Shown piece after piece: positions 33,426 through 46,500 of a stretch of DNA of 64,000 nucleotides. Each line of letters starts with the position of its first letter. Within the stretch, counting starts at the first letter, position 1. This DNA comes from Collybiopsis luxurians FD-317 M1 (Eukaryota; Basidiomycota; Agaricomycetes; Agaricales; Omphalotaceae), in NCBI GenBank assembly GCA_000827265.1, contig KN834866.1:68363-132362 (forward strand), given 5' to 3'. The notes beneath the pieces were generated by a model, which had not been told where the DNA came from, searched no databases, and saw only the letters and a list, made by a program, of their open reading frames with translations. The translations under genes and the position numbers were made by a program.

Positions 33426-36400
33426 GGCCAAACAGAGACAAACACTAACCCTCGTGATTTTCGAATGATGAAACGTGAGAAGGCCGATTGTATGTCAAAA
33501 TTCGACAGGAAGTATTCTCGTTGCAACTCGTATCCAACTTTCTCCGGTTTTCCCTCGACAGATTTTGAGGGGACAATCGCTTAGTACGTCCACTAGAATT
33601 TCGGACTCGTATTCGTCCAAGATCAAGCCCAAAAGCTGGTATTAAAGAATCGCATCTGACGGCTTTCAAAGACCGCGAGGCGCAGCGGAGCCCCACACGC
33701 CTAAACCTCATGGGTTAAGAGGTAAATGTAAATGTACGTCTATGCCCTTGTTGACCGAGGTAGAGTATCAAAAAAAAGGTTGTGTCAGTCAGAAATGAGT
33801 TGAGAAGCCTGTAATCTTACCCAATGTATTTGATAGATACAGAGATAGAACTGGTGTCCGAAAATAAATTCAATTGATTTCGACACCACCTGAGAGTTCA
33901 TTGGCTACGTCGTCTGTCTATGTGATCCCAGAGTCTGAAAGGCTTCTGACTTCGCGAATTGTAGACTGCATTGCAGTCACGTACTGTGGGCCCTTTCCTT
34001 TGGGCTTCCGGGCGCTGTCAACCCATGTGGACATGGAAGGTATTCTTGGAATTCTTGTTCTCGAGCTTGATGACTGATCAGATGAATGCGAAAAACTCGG
34101 TCTCGGAACAGCCAGGGCGGGAAAGCAGTCGAGGGAAGGGTCAAAGAAGCAAGAGCTGGGGGCTGACGTGGCCCAGTATCTGCAAATTGGTTATGGATAC
34201 GTCCCAGCGAAACGGAATTCATACATTCAACCGGGGCAGATCACCTGTACTTCACTTCCACTCCCTCTCCCCATTGTGCGGGGTATAATGAATAAATTCA
34301 ACAAGTACACACAACAGCCCAGCCCCCCACCTTCCCATCTATCACTCATTGGTTTGCTTGCGATCGGCGGCTTGCAGTGCATGTTCGATGCCGTTTTGGG
34401 GGAAGTTAACGGAAGAACTAAGAATGGATAGGAAAAATCCTGCAGATCAATATTAACCTGTCCAAGCTATTATACAAAAAATGAACCCTCAGGAACGTTA
34501 CAGCCAGTTTCAATTCAAAAGGAAAAAGGAGCAAGCCTCACACCCATGACCTATCTCGTTCGGACATTGCCCGTAAGTATGTATCATTGCCGAATCTCAA
34601 TAATTAGCGGTCGTCTCTTGGTATCTGATGATCCAGAGTATGCAGCAATCAGAGCGCCCGGAAGCAAGCGAAGCAAGGTATACCCATCGGTTTGCTTGAT
34701 TTTCGCTGAGTTCAAACTCCATCTTCGGAGAGACAAGGCCGAAACAGATCTGAAAAGCCCGACGCCAGAAGCACTTCTGCCGGTCGAAAAAACCCACCGC
34801 TTGCCTCGATGTAGATCCCTATAGGTCAACAAACAAGGCATGAAAAGAAAGGAAAGGTCAAGTGTCCAAAGAACTGGCAGTGAGGTAAAGAATGGACTTT
34901 CCCAGACAATTGGCTTCGCTCGATATTTACAAACCTTTCGCATCCGAACTAGGCGCAAGCCACGAGCAAGACGAGCCAGTCAACCTGCCTGGGAATGTTC
35001 AAGTGCCATCGCTCAGGGTGATTTTCGCCCGGTTGAGATATCTCCTGAGGAGAAGCGTTGTCAATAAGCTTGCTGTAATACGGCAGGGATCAGATAAAGC
35101 CTGCCTGCCTATGAAGTTGCAACGAAACGAACGGAACTGTGAAAGCGAAGTTCTTGCAACTGATTGATTGTCGCTCCTCTCCCCACCGCACGCAACACGT
35201 ATACATATACCTAGCTCAACCCCATACAGCACTTCCCCCATTGGGGTGTGTGTCCCCAGTCGACTTGAAAGTGATGACTAGCCCAAGGAGATCTTAGGCA
35301 CATTTTGAAGAATTTTAAGCCGCCGATGTAATTATCTAGGCAGCAACGACTTACTCATCCTTTTACTTGACTCCGATTCGGCCTCGTACCGACATTTTAG
35401 GTCAGACGAAGGGCTGTGGTAGGTCGTTTGAGCATACCGCCGGGATATTCTCGGGGAAGAAAAAGTTGATGAGATGCGTTTGATCTCGGGGGACTTTTAG
35501 CGAGTCTATTTAAGACCTTTTGGTTCGGACTGACCAGTGACACATATGTTGTGGCTGACTGTCATCTCGTAGTATCGAGTCAAGAGGGCTGTCTAGGACT
35601 GCTTGAGCATTCGGGCTAGAAATTAACATACGAGATACTTGCCTGACAAGGCGATTAGACCGCTCATCCCGGGTGCTTTGGGGGTCATTATGTCTGGTTC
35701 ATGCGTTTTACGTTCAATGATAGGGGGCTTCATCTCGTTAGCGACTAACAGACCTGATTTCGAGCGCGAACAGAATCCGTCAGTCCAGATGCGGATTGGG
35801 CGTTCTATCTATGGCTATCCCGGTATCAAACCGTTTGTACAACTTCAGATAATCATGTAGGAACTCGGGGCTGGACTATTTGGCTATCTGCAGGCATCCG
35901 GCAATGATTGTAGAGGTATTCGACGAGGGGAGAGCGGACTTGCTTGACTTGGTTAAACCGGGGAGCATCTTTCCTTTTGACGAGGAAAGACTTTATCAAA
36001 TCAATTGATTTTAGCTATATTGATGTTATGTGATACTAGCCCCCTTTAGATGCTGAGCGTAGCTCGGTATTAACAGCTTTACATACCCTACGAGCATCAG
36101 CATCAGCATCTTAGAAAACAAATACACCCACTGATCCAACAGGCCGTGAAAACATGCGTCTTCCCGCCCAGAAGAAAGTAAAAAAGGATCCATAATCACT
36201 TGATATACGTTGACGGCTGGGTAGACTAGAAGAAAAATTGATGGTGACTCGACGAAGCAAGATTTGTTCTGTGTGCGCAGCCGATTTTACTCTCATTTAT
36301 TCACACGACAGAATGTGGCGCACTCCCGACGACCCATGTTTTTCCTTTCTTAGTCAATCCGTCGTTACGATAGCTGATTGTTCACGCGCACAAAAAGGGA

Positions 36401-36624
36401 TAAGTGGTCGGATGCGCCTGGAATCTAATACCAAGGAGATATCCGAGTCAAAATATTAAGAAAAAAAATCCACCAGCGACGCTCCAACGAGGCTTACTGT
36501 CTTTGGCTGAAGTTCGTGAAGGGTTCATCATGAAATATAGATCCAATATTGATTTGGCGTTTGCTTCTTTGTATTCGGTTCTCCCCCATACCCGCGTCCG
36601 TATGCTGTATATGCCTTAGTCTGC
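33426..36624. other. No gene supported
   Basis: Several plus-strand frames are open for 70-90 codons, for example 34892-35167 (ATG, MDFPRQLASLDIYKPFASEL, 91 residues) and 36241-36459. A rival frame over the former reads GDFRPVEISPEEKRC, so neither is decisive. No family is recognised. Confidence 0.35.
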
Positions 36625-36854
36625 TTAAACTTTATTCACACGAGTTGCAAGCTTACTGGCTACAGCTGACATCGATTTATTGGAATCATCACTACAGAGA
36701 GACATAAAATAGTTGCTACCCAGAACTGTGGACAGAATTGAATGTAGAAGATAGAAGGCAGTGGACGCTTTTTCAGCTTCACGGGTATCCGGAAGCGTTA
36801 GTTCGACCTGCCCTTCGTGTCCTTTGCTTCGAAAGTAGCAATAGATATCCACGA
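36625..36854 (-). CDS. Possible last exon of an unidentified gene
   Basis: A TTCACAG acceptor is followed by an open frame of about 76 codons to a TAA, containing DIYCYFRSKGHEGQVELTLP and AEKASTAFYLLHSILSTVLG. It reads like a folded mixed alpha/beta C-terminus. Upstream exons on the minus strand could not be identified. Its own ATG is close to the acceptor, so a single-exon 75-residue protein is also possible. Confidence 0.25.
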
Positions 36855-38742
36855 CTGTGAATGAAACAAAAGAAAACTTCCGTTGCTTCTGAGTGCTATT
36901 GGCTTTCTATTAGGGTGTTATTTACGGGTAAATAAGGAAGGAATAAGGGGCACCGATTATATGCGTGCTCCTTACATCTGTCAGGTTTGTTTCTATCGTC
37001 GGAACAACTCTAGGATAGAACTGGAATGCAGAGCCCATTATTTCTTAGAAGCGTACTACAGGTACACGGATACGAGTTTTCTTTGCTCTAGAAAAGGAAA
37101 GTAGGTACCGAAAAATATTCGTGTTCCTTATCATCTGCATTGCGACAATAGTTAGGCAAAATCATCACACTGGGCCTCGAATCATTTAGACGCTCGACAA
37201 TCCAAGTCAGTTCTTGAGCTAAGTTACCATCGCTCTAACAAAAAATGACGACCTGATTTAACTGAGGTAATTGAGTGGCTCGCAATCGTATACTCGATTG
37301 CCTGCTGAATCAAACTCAGACTGAGCCTACGCACTTACTTACGATTTCGGGCTTAAACGCCCTCCTATCATTGTACGTGGAGCATCATACTAATGATATC
37401 TGAATTCTAGAAGTCGCAGGCGAAAAGTTCATCCCTTCTCATATGTATCTAGTACACGGTAGGACTTCTCATGCCCTCAGCGATCGCGGAGATATCTCAT
37501 TTAGTTATATTCGCTCAAATTCGTACATTGGCCATTGTACTTTTAGATTCCGAATGTTGGAAAGCCGACTGCTCTTCCCGAACATATTTCTCCGTATGGT
37601 CTAAACCCAGGCCCTGCCTGTCGAAGTTATTGAAAGCTGCGCGTCGCTCATCAATAGTGATAGCGTCTGTGCGCTGCCCACCTACGTTCCGTACACACTC
37701 ACCTCCCTGACGTTTTCTATCAGGGTTTCCGTCGTTATCGCTCGCTATCAAATTTGCGCAGAATGTCTAGAATGTCTTTGTAGGTCCCGCATTGCAGTAC
37801 GTACCGTGTGAAGGGACCTTTGTCTTTGTTAGATTCGAGTTAGCCTAGTGTCAGGTTTGTGTATACCATGGTAGGCAATCAAGGAACCTGGTACATTCCT
37901 CCCATAATGCAATGCGTATAAGCCTTTTGCCCCCATCCTTCAACACAAATGTTCGGTCGAGTTGAGTCCTTCATCTAAAATCACTACGTAATATCTAGCA
38001 CAGGAAGAGGTCTAATTCTATAACTCTATCCGCCTTTAGCTTAATTCTGACTGAGTATGCGCTTCTGTACATAAGAAATTTGAACCCACGTCGGGAGTCG
38101 AATAACTGGTATTAGTACTCGAGTAAAAAGACACATTTCATCGACCCTGAACTTGTACGCTTACAGTAGACAAGGCTTATGAACCCGTACCCGCAGGCCT
38201 AAAGGCACGCTCCACTTTGGACACTTATGTTATAACAAACTTTCTTTTCTTCTGGAGTAAGATCGAGAAAAATTTTTTTTTTCAGTGTCAGCCTAGTTCA
38301 AAGAGACTAAAGTGAATACATTGCGTTGGAAATGGTCAACTCGCTCCAGTCATACAACTCAATTCAAATATATAAATTGTAATATAGGAACGATGACAGT
38401 GGCAGCCTGTCTGCCAAAGCCAGAATAGAGTAGTCTAGACGCTCATCACAATCTGGAGGGCAGGAGTATGTAGCTCTGCACTTTCGCGAGCTAAGACTAA
38501 AAAATGTATGGGGAAGGGAAAGAGCCGTCGCGCTGGCTAGTGCCTATACACAACTGTCAGCTTGACGTCTGTAAAGACCTTGAAACCCTTGATAGACTGA
38601 ACCTTCTGAACCTTCGGCTGGAGGGTCATTAACGGTGGCCATACACTCCAGAGAAATATATTCACAGGTCAGAATTTAGGTGATAGATCGTTACTTTGGT
38701 AGAATCGATATGCCAGCACAGGGCCAGGTTTGGTTGGACGTG
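36855..38742. other. No gene supported
   Basis: A hydrophilic minus-strand frame at 37515-37751 (DAITIDERRAAFNNFDRQGL) overlaps a plus-strand frame of equal length, and no splice pattern decides between them. Nothing else stands out. Confidence 0.3.
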
Positions 38743-39048
38743 TTAACTTGATGAGCTGTACGATCTCCCGAACAACTTCTGCTTTGTGTTCAGGACGTCG
38801 CACTCGAGTCTACAGCCAGAACCCAAATCCTGAGCAAGTTTGGTCGTGTTACCTACGTACCTCGTCCTGCTCACGATGACAGCTTTTCCACCGAGAACTG
38901 TCTTGACAGCAAGCCTGCGCTGAAAGGGCATTCCGACAAGCGGATATTCAGATTCAGGATCGGATAAATAGACAGTAATAAAACCATACCTGGTGAGAGG
39001 TCCAAATGCGATTTCAGTAAGCAACAGGAGCATTACTCGCCGGTGCAA
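38743..39048 (-). CDS. Possible exons of a minus-strand gene, weakly Rossmann-like
   Basis: A frame with MLLLLTEIAFGPLT ends at a donor (GTATGG, 38989). A 70-nt intron to TTTCAG (38920) leads to an exon 38919-38861 reading RRLAVKTVLGGKAVIVSRTR, which stops at a GTACGT donor. The reading also stays open through that donor (KLAQDLGSGCRLECDVLN). VLGGKAVIVSR followed by CDVLN resembles the second strand and acidic turn of short-chain dehydrogenases, but the glycine motif and the YxxxK site are not seen. Treat it as a hint only. Confidence 0.2.
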   Translation of the reverse strand: MHRRVMLLLLTEIAFGPLTRYGFITVYLSDPESEYPLVGMPFQRRLAVKTVLGGKAVIVSRTRYVGNTTKLAQDLGSGCRLECDVLNTKQKLFGRSYSSSS

Positions 39049-40203
39049 ATGTCAGCAACTTCTTGAAGCTTCTGTCCTACCGGTCCCCCCAGCGACGACG
39101 CTGGCTTCGAGAAATTTAATTCTATGCCACTAAATATGACATGGACAGTTGGCGTCGAAGAATAGAATTATATGGAAAAAAATTTTCATGGGGATCTGCG
39201 GTGGCGACTGGCGAGCCGCCAGTATTTGATCTTGGCACGGTCGTACGAGTCCAGCTAATAGGCCAAGGATTTGTGATTGCTCCAGCACTTCTGCAGTAAT
39301 CGCTATGACAACCTTGCAAATATCCGGAGAAGTTGATTCTGGGTTTTGGGCGGAACCTAGGAGCCACCTCTGAGGTCGGTCTGTTTGTGCTATTTTGAAA
39401 CAGGTAGCCAAAGTTGAGAATGTACACTTCGCGGAAGCGAAATCGGAATGAAAGTCAAGAGTAAGGTGATATCGGCGACCGTGTTCGTTAGTGTGAACTT
39501 TTTACCCCATAAGACAGTATGGGGAAATTTATTTACACGTGCACTCTAACGAGTCTCTTGCTGATACTCTTGCGTGTCTGGTTATCGATGCCACAGACGT
39601 CAGGATCGACAACGGCCTACACGATTAATGAACCTTCAAGACGATAACCCAGTTAAGTACGTACTTACCATCGTTTTGTCTCCGCACGCTTCCGCCCCAG
39701 GCTGCCGGAGCTTTTTTGTTCCCTCCATGTCAAAACGCAGCGGAACATCGGAGCCAAATATCAGTCGGAGCCCGACCCACGCCTGATTGTGTTGTGTGTT
39801 ACCATGGTAAAGATTATCCACGATGATCATCGATTCCGTGTAAAGTTGAGAATAAACAAGGTTGAATTACGGTGGTGGTACAAACAGGAAAATAATGGAC
39901 TAGGTGCGATATGGTAAAGGACAAGTAAGATATTCTTCCTTCCTTCTTCCCGTTCTTCTTCTCAACCTCCATCCCCTCTCCTTTAGCGGTGATACAAGTA
40001 CAATATCCTTCAAGGAATCAAAACTAGGCCGGGAGGCGTATATGGTACATGTAAACGGCAAAGCGAAGCAGTTTGACATAGATATAATGGAAAGCCGGAT
40101 CGAGGTAGCGACAAGATGAGCGAGAGGAGACTGTATAAGACGCGTGAATTCATGTACGCGTTCAACGTTATGCCTTTCGCGACGTACCTGATGTGTTCTC
40201 CAC
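39049..40203. other. No gene supported
   Basis: Overlapping minus-strand frames at 39122-39427 and a plus-strand end at about 39985-40119 (ISFKESKLGREAYMVHVNGK) look protein-like, but I could not place starts or splice sites. Confidence 0.3.
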
Positions 40204-40362
40204 TTAGGACTTGAAAGGGCAGTTAGGAGCGTGGGCGTTGGTCCAACCACAAGAACCGCAAGTGGCACCACTACCCCCGTAGCATTTTATGGGGGACTCG
40301 GTCTCCTTTGAGTGTGAAGACGTGGTCGAAGACGCGACGGAGTGCGAGGAAGACGTGCACAT
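40204..40362 (-). CDS. Small Ser-rich, Cys-containing protein, 52 residues
   Basis: This minus-strand ATG to TAA frame of 53 codons is shorter than most gene finders report. The first 23 residues are Ser/Thr-rich (CTSSSHSVASSTTSSHS). The second half holds Cys27, Cys35, Cys38 and Cys48 with glycines: KCYGGSGATCGSCGWTNAH, then APNCPFKS. The C-x7-C-x2-C-x9-C spacing together with His44 could bind a metal, which recalls small fungal metallothionein-like or zinc-knuckle peptides; this is inference. Codon use looks like the neighbouring genes. No TATA box is obvious, and an opposing plus-strand frame (MGDSVSFECEDVVED) covers part of it. Confidence 0.45.
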   Translation of the reverse strand: MCTSSSHSVASSTTSSHSKETESPIKCYGGSGATCGSCGWTNAHAPNCPFKS

Positions 40363-41516
40363 GGTGAATGGAGAAGTGGGATATGTGAGTTGTAGGGGGG
40401 TGCGGTTGGAAGGGATGTAAGGCAGGTGCGTTTAGCAGACGACTATGGAATTTGCTGGGGGGAATAGATGCGACGATTGCCCTTTTATCCTGCAGTTTTG
40501 GGCGGCATCAAACTCGGCCCTAAAACTATTGTGGCTGCGTAAGGAAAAAAACGAACTGGTTTATCTGACGTTTGACCCAAATCTGCGTCATTCGCTATTA
40601 CGGCCAAAAAAGCGATCTAGGCCCAAAAAAGGTAGGCAGTCTACTGAATTGAATTTTTTTAACACCTCCCGTTCGCGACGATGGTTTCCTTTGCTTCTGA
40701 GAATGGACCTGATGTGCATTGACTTACCGTTCATTGCCGGAGAACCTCGGTCATAGGAACAACACGCTGTAGACACGATTCTTTGAGCTGTGAAACCGAA
40801 CCAAACCAGTGCATGATAAGATAACAAGCCAATGAGGTACGGTCGACCAGAACGGGAATTCTTCCACATATTCATAAGTTCAGTATGCATTTACTCTATG
40901 TACCAGCAGTGATTTAATTGATCTGGATCTCCGTATGCCATAACTCCACTTATACAAAACTCACCTATTCCCGAAAAGGAAAGTGAAAACATCCTCCCGA
41001 GATACTGTATATTCGTGGATTGGCATGATGTGATTCTTGACATGCCTCTCATCAAACCAATAGAGAGGGGAGGGCTTAAGATCATCACAAATCCGAGTTT
41101 CTTCTAGTGCGCGTCTATACATGTCACGTATGTAATTCGCAACAGCCCTATGACAGCTAAGTTAGGTACAAAACAACGACGTGAATGGGCAATCTGGTCT
41201 GGAAGATTGGAAGAAGGTAAAGCGCTCGAGGTTCTTCGTACATTAACCTAGAGGTGAATACAAAAGACCTTTAGAATTGATCTAGAACGAGGTCGGAAAG
41301 TCGTATACCGGTATAGACGGAATCCTCACTTTCCGAGTTTCTATTCGTACTGCAGTTCTCATTATTGTAAGATTAATACACCGTTCAGTGAAACGAAAGT
41401 CACTTACGAAAGTAGTACAGATGTTCTCCAACGCTTAGGGAAGTACGACAGGGCTATGAATGGAAATGATATACAATACCAATACTGTACAAAACTCCAA
41501 GTAAACTACGGCCTAG
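40363..41516. other. Spacer before the TPX2-like gene, no gene supported
   Basis: Frames on both strands are short and uninformative. The 3' end of the TPX2-like gene lies at 41517. Confidence 0.35.
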
Positions 41517-43514
41517 TCAACAAGTATCTTCATTTCGCAACAGACGTCGTGACGCTTTTCGTTTGGGAGCATCCTTGTACCACTCCGGTACCGGATGAGC
41601 CTTAGGAATAGCCTTTTTCCGCAGTTCTTTCATTTCCTTCTCCTCCTCCTCTGCCCGTTGACGTTTCCTTTCCTCGAGGGCACGCTCTGCTTCCAGCTCC
41701 TTCTCTCGGATACGGTCATTGAATCTACTTCTCTCTCGCGCTCTTGCGTCGGTATGTAGTTCCACTGGTAATGGCACGACAGGCGTAATTTGATCCTTGA
41801 TACTCGTCAAAAGCGCATCTTGGGCAGCATGAGAGGCCCCGAAGTTGGGTAGAGAATACGGCGTATGCAGTTTCTGCTTTCGCTTCGTCTGCTCCTCGCC
41901 TTCTCGCGCGCTAGAAGTCAACTTGCGTGCCTCGATTCGTTTATCAGACCGGAAGTTAAATTCAGTTGCTCGAGTGAGATAAGTGCTGGATGCCTAGAGC
42001 AGCAGTCGAGACGATCAGTGTTCACCTAAGGCCTGAGAATTGAGTAATACTCACCTTCGAAGAGCCTCCCGACCGCTCCATGGCGAGTTTAGAGCTTTGA
42101 CCTGAATTTGCCAAGCTTCCTGTCGATAATTCGGGACTGTGCACTTGGTCCGAGCAGCTGGAAGTGCCCAAATCTCCAGGAGAACGTTTCAAAGTCCTAG
42201 TCGCCCCTCGTGTTGGCCTCGCATGACGCACAACCTTAGTTTTGACCTGAGTAGAAGCAGAGCTTGAGTTTGCTGGGGAAAGACGCCGTTTCTTGATAAC
42301 ATTACGAGTCCCTGGTAAGATCGGTCCAGCAGAGGATCCGGCAACCGTAAGCTTTCCCTTTTTTCTGGGCTGAGTATTGGAAGCCGGCGAGCCAACCCTT
42401 TTCATCGCCCCTCGTACGGGAGAAGCTGGTTTATGAGAGGGAGCAGACCTTTTGGAATTGAAAGTGGGCGAGACATGGTCTTCTTTCGAAGGAGAGAGCT
42501 GGGAAAGTGTCAGCGGCAAGTCATTGGCCGAAATCGAGGCGTTCGGATGATCGTCATATAGTGCCTGGGTAGCCATGGAATCCGTCAAAGCCGAAGAAAT
42601 TGGATTCCCGGGTATATTAGGAAGCCTAATAGAAAGAGAGCCATATCAGTTCAGTTAAACAAGTCAAAAAAAAAAGAGAAGGATCTTACGCGTGCGAGCT
42701 AGATAGATTTTCGCTGTACATCACCAATCGACTAGCCAATCCGCTCCCTGCTGTCAAAAAGACGCCAATGTCAATGTCCCCCTTCTCGGCAGCAACCCCA
42801 CTAGAGTTGGGACTCAGCATGTGAATACCCAGCGTAGGATCAGAGTCGGACGAATGAAGTGGCCGAGGCGCTGATGGAGGAATGCCTATAGTGGGTTTAG
42901 GAATACTGCCGCTCGAAGCCTGACATGGAAAATGGTGAGTCGCAGAGATTGAGCGGAAACGTGTAGTACAGGCTCACCGTGAATTCCGATTTCAGGGTAT
43001 TCCGTTCCACGACATCGGATGTGATGGACGGTCCCGCTGCTATCGTCGCATCTGTTGGTTCGGCTAAACTTTCGATCTCGTCTCTCAATCTCTGCAATCT
43101 TCGAGGCGTGGACATGATTTCATCTCGTGTAAGTACACCGCCAATACCATTGATTGTCTTCGGGTTGTACGATGCCTTTTCCAGTTCCGTGATGCGACCA
43201 GAATTCGCCTGCGAAGAGTTGGCCAAAACGGAGAGCGATTTTTTCGCTGGCAAGCCAGAATGCAAGTTCGATGGGTTTATCCGCTGGTTTTGAACGGCAC
43301 TCTTGTGCGTAGGTGGTTGAATGGTGAGAGGCCCGTGGATAGTCCGACTGGGGGCAGGTGTCGCAAAACTATCGTCGGCTGCGCCAAAAAAATCATCATC
43401 ATCATTCAGTAAAAGGTCCTGATTGGATCCTGATGGGATTTCGAAAGAGAAAGAGGCATTTGAGGTGTCTGGAAGATGCCTGAGGCTGAGCTCATTGCTC
43501 GATGAATTTTGCAT
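41517..43514 (-). CDS. TPX2-like microtubule/spindle protein
   Basis: Four minus-strand exons (43514-42978, 42919-42690, 42625-42055, 41993-41517) join in frame to 604 residues; the introns are 58, 64 and 61 nt. Residues 1-450 are hydrophilic and mostly disordered: an acidic LLNDDDDFFGAADDSF near the start, a helix-like TPRRLQRLRDEIESLA, and basic Ser/Pro-rich patches (KRSAPSHKPASPVRGAMKRV, NVIKKRRLSPANSS) that could be nuclear signals and CDK sites. The C-terminal part has TEFNFRSDKRIEARK (about 456-470) and then a long charged helix ending KELRKKAIPKAHPVPEWYK (about 570-590). This matches the C-terminal TPX2 domain consensus (FNFRTDER.., LRK..VxKAxPVPxFYK). TPX2 proteins bind microtubules and activate Aurora kinase during spindle assembly; that role is transferred by family. 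The start is the first ATG of a continuously open exon. Confidence 0.8.
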
Positions 43515-46500
43515 TTAGGAACCTAAGTGATACGATAATGCAGCTATGGTCAAACCGAGAAGGAAATTTTGGAAAAGGATTTCAGCTACGAGGTATATTC
43601 CAGCGATTTCACCGGAATTGAAGGAAGGGAGCAGCGTGCAAGATGGCGGTAATCGTCAGAAATGGTGGACGAGCATTTTCGCACGACGCGGTTCGTGTAT
43701 ACCACGTGATCGAAAGGTTTTTTGTCACATCGTGACAACCAATTCGCGATACTATTTGACGTATTCAGCCTCACTATGCCACTCATTGGAGTCGTCAAAC
43801 CTTGTTTTCAATGGTAGATTCAAATCGCCTCAATGCAGCAAGAAGCAATTAGTACGTACCTTATCATTTGATCCATTCCTTTCGATATTTCCGTATTAAG
43901 CCGCCGCAATTTTTTCACCCCATTGCTCTTGAATTCAAGCCTCGTTTCCAGAGCTCCATCTTCTCAAGCACGAGTAGACTTGTACCCCGTCTTTTCGAGC
44001 CCCACAGATGGTTCAACAGCTCTGACCCGGCTTGAACGGTTTACTTATTTCTTTTATGGTTGCGCCTTATCGCTTGACGCTGCGCATAAAGTTGCTGTTT
44101 ATATGGATCGATTGACTGGACTGAAAAGATACCGTTCCACTTAGGACGAACTAAGAAAACTCCAAACCTTCCAATTTAAGCGACTTAACTCCCTCGAATT
44201 CTGTTTTGACGTGGGTCATCTAGCGCGCATGAGATGCGGCCCCTGCCGTTGGCGCTGCTCTCTGGAAACTCGATGGTTTCTTTGCGGGTATTCAGCTCAA
44301 AGCTCACGTGCTGTGGCAAGTATGCGTGTTGTGCCACAGCATACAATCGCAACGAGCTCAGTCGAACATGCGACACTCGCCGCAATAAAGCTCCTTTCGT
44401 CATTCCCGCGTATGTGTGTTGAAAGTCTGCCAAAAGATATCTGCTACTTAACAGCACAGGCTGATCATCATGTCGCAAATCGTTCCTCGAATCTCATGTA
44501 ATCGAGCTGTGTTCAGGGAAGAAAGCGGTCTAATTGTAACGAGGACGGGTAAAGTTCTAATCCAAGTGTCCAGTCACCGGACTGAAAGCTCACCGCGTAC
44601 CTTTATATCTGCGCCAATATGTCGACATTTGAGCTCTCGTCTCAGCGTCCATAGAGAGGGCATTTCTATTCATTGTTCACGAGATGGGTTTTGCTAAGTA
44701 TAAACTTTGAATAGATATTTACCAATCCCGCGGCCCTCCAAGCTATATTTTTACAAGTATAGAAAAGTTCGCATTGCGTTCTTCACCTATCATTCAACGC
44801 AAGGCCGTGATCGGCTGGAGCTTTTTCGATTGCTTCCCTGGGAGAGCAGCATACCGTATGTGTAAAATGGAGCAGGGAGTGTGATCTATTTAGAAACATT
44901 TACAGCTCTTCCCGAAAGGCATTAGCGTCTTCAATCATGCGAAATAACTTCGAAGAAGAGTAAGAACGCCAAGAGGCTGACAGAAGCCTTACAAATGGCC
45001 AATTTCGATTCACAGATCACTCATCTCGACGTTACCATGACAAGACTATGAGCAAGGACAAGGGGCTACCACAGATCTTGTGCCAAATGCTAATATTCGA
45101 AGTAAAACTTTTGATCTGTGAACCAGAACGCAGAGTGAACATGTGGGATTGGTATTCCATTTCGACAGGTATATAAAAGGCTGAAGCTTGCTCTCGATTG
45201 AGAGCTCACAACTCAAGGCCAGATACTAGGTGCAAGTATAACATATCAGGTTAGCCATTGACGTGTGTGTTGCCCATCATACGATAATGTTGATACCCGC
45301 AGTGGACATGACCAATAATTGCCCCCCGTGCTGAAAAAGCTTATATCAACACTAGTACGTCGGACAAAGATGCATATGAGGTATGTAATTCCCCTGAAGT
45401 ATATATCTAGTGCTAAATTTGCTTCCAATCACCAAGGACACCTGTTTGTTTCTCACTTTAATTACAAGTCTATAGGCTCTGATGTTCACAGCCCGCATTA
45501 TACCCGGGTTGCATAAGTATTTGACTCGAGCGCCATGTGCGTGTGCAAAGGAGGTAAGTCCTTGAAGAGGGATGCATGACAGGCTGGCGTTTTTATCTAT
45601 CCTCTTCTTGGTAACTCCATGGAAATCGGAAGACTAGGCGATTTCTACAAGTGCTCTCCGACAGTGTATCGTTACTGGAAAACTCTTCCCGGTGCTACTA
45701 GTCTGCTGTAGTCATACGTCTGCCATTGAAACTGGGATGTGCCTAATATGATTCTTGAATGGAATCATGATTCAGTTCGCACTTGGTAAGTACTGATAGC
45801 TGAATGGAGAATTATTGTCAACCCGTTAGGTCAAACCAGTTGTCACAGGTCGGCTCTCTTCAAGAGCTTTCTAACTTGATATAAATGCAATGCCGGACTA
45901 TGTTTGTATGCAGACAAAGTCACAGCTACCTTAGATGTAGTGAGTGGAGAAGCAAAATCTTCAAGTCCTCCCAAATCCGGAGTATAAATATATAATATTT
46001 GGTCAAAACGGAAGGCCCGGGTTAGGGAGCCAAAATAAGACCTATAAAGAGTAGAAGCTGAATTTGTAAATTAATGTATTCCCTAAACTCGATATTACGT
46101 ATATTACTTATTTTAGTTTGCAAAAGGCAGCTTTGACTTCGGGTTCCTCGATCACTGCCATCAAGAATCGCCAAATAAAAGGTGAGAAGACTCTCTCCAG
46201 GTTGGTGTGGTGAAGCTAGTGCCCAAAGGCCGATGTTCGGACAGCCATTATGAAGCTCAGGAACAGCTTTCGTTATATCCTGGTCCTACACCTTTTTTTT
46301 AAAACCGAATTGTTTATGTAGCATATGTTCGCCTCGGATTCTGAAGCATTAACAATCGTCCTCGGGCCAATAAAACAGTGAATATAAGTGCACTTAGTGT
46401 TGAAGCTATCAGTGTCCGAAACATATACACCTAGCCCAGCACAAATGAATGCACGGATCATAGTGATCCTCGGAACAAACCATTCGCAAAGAGGAGTGTT

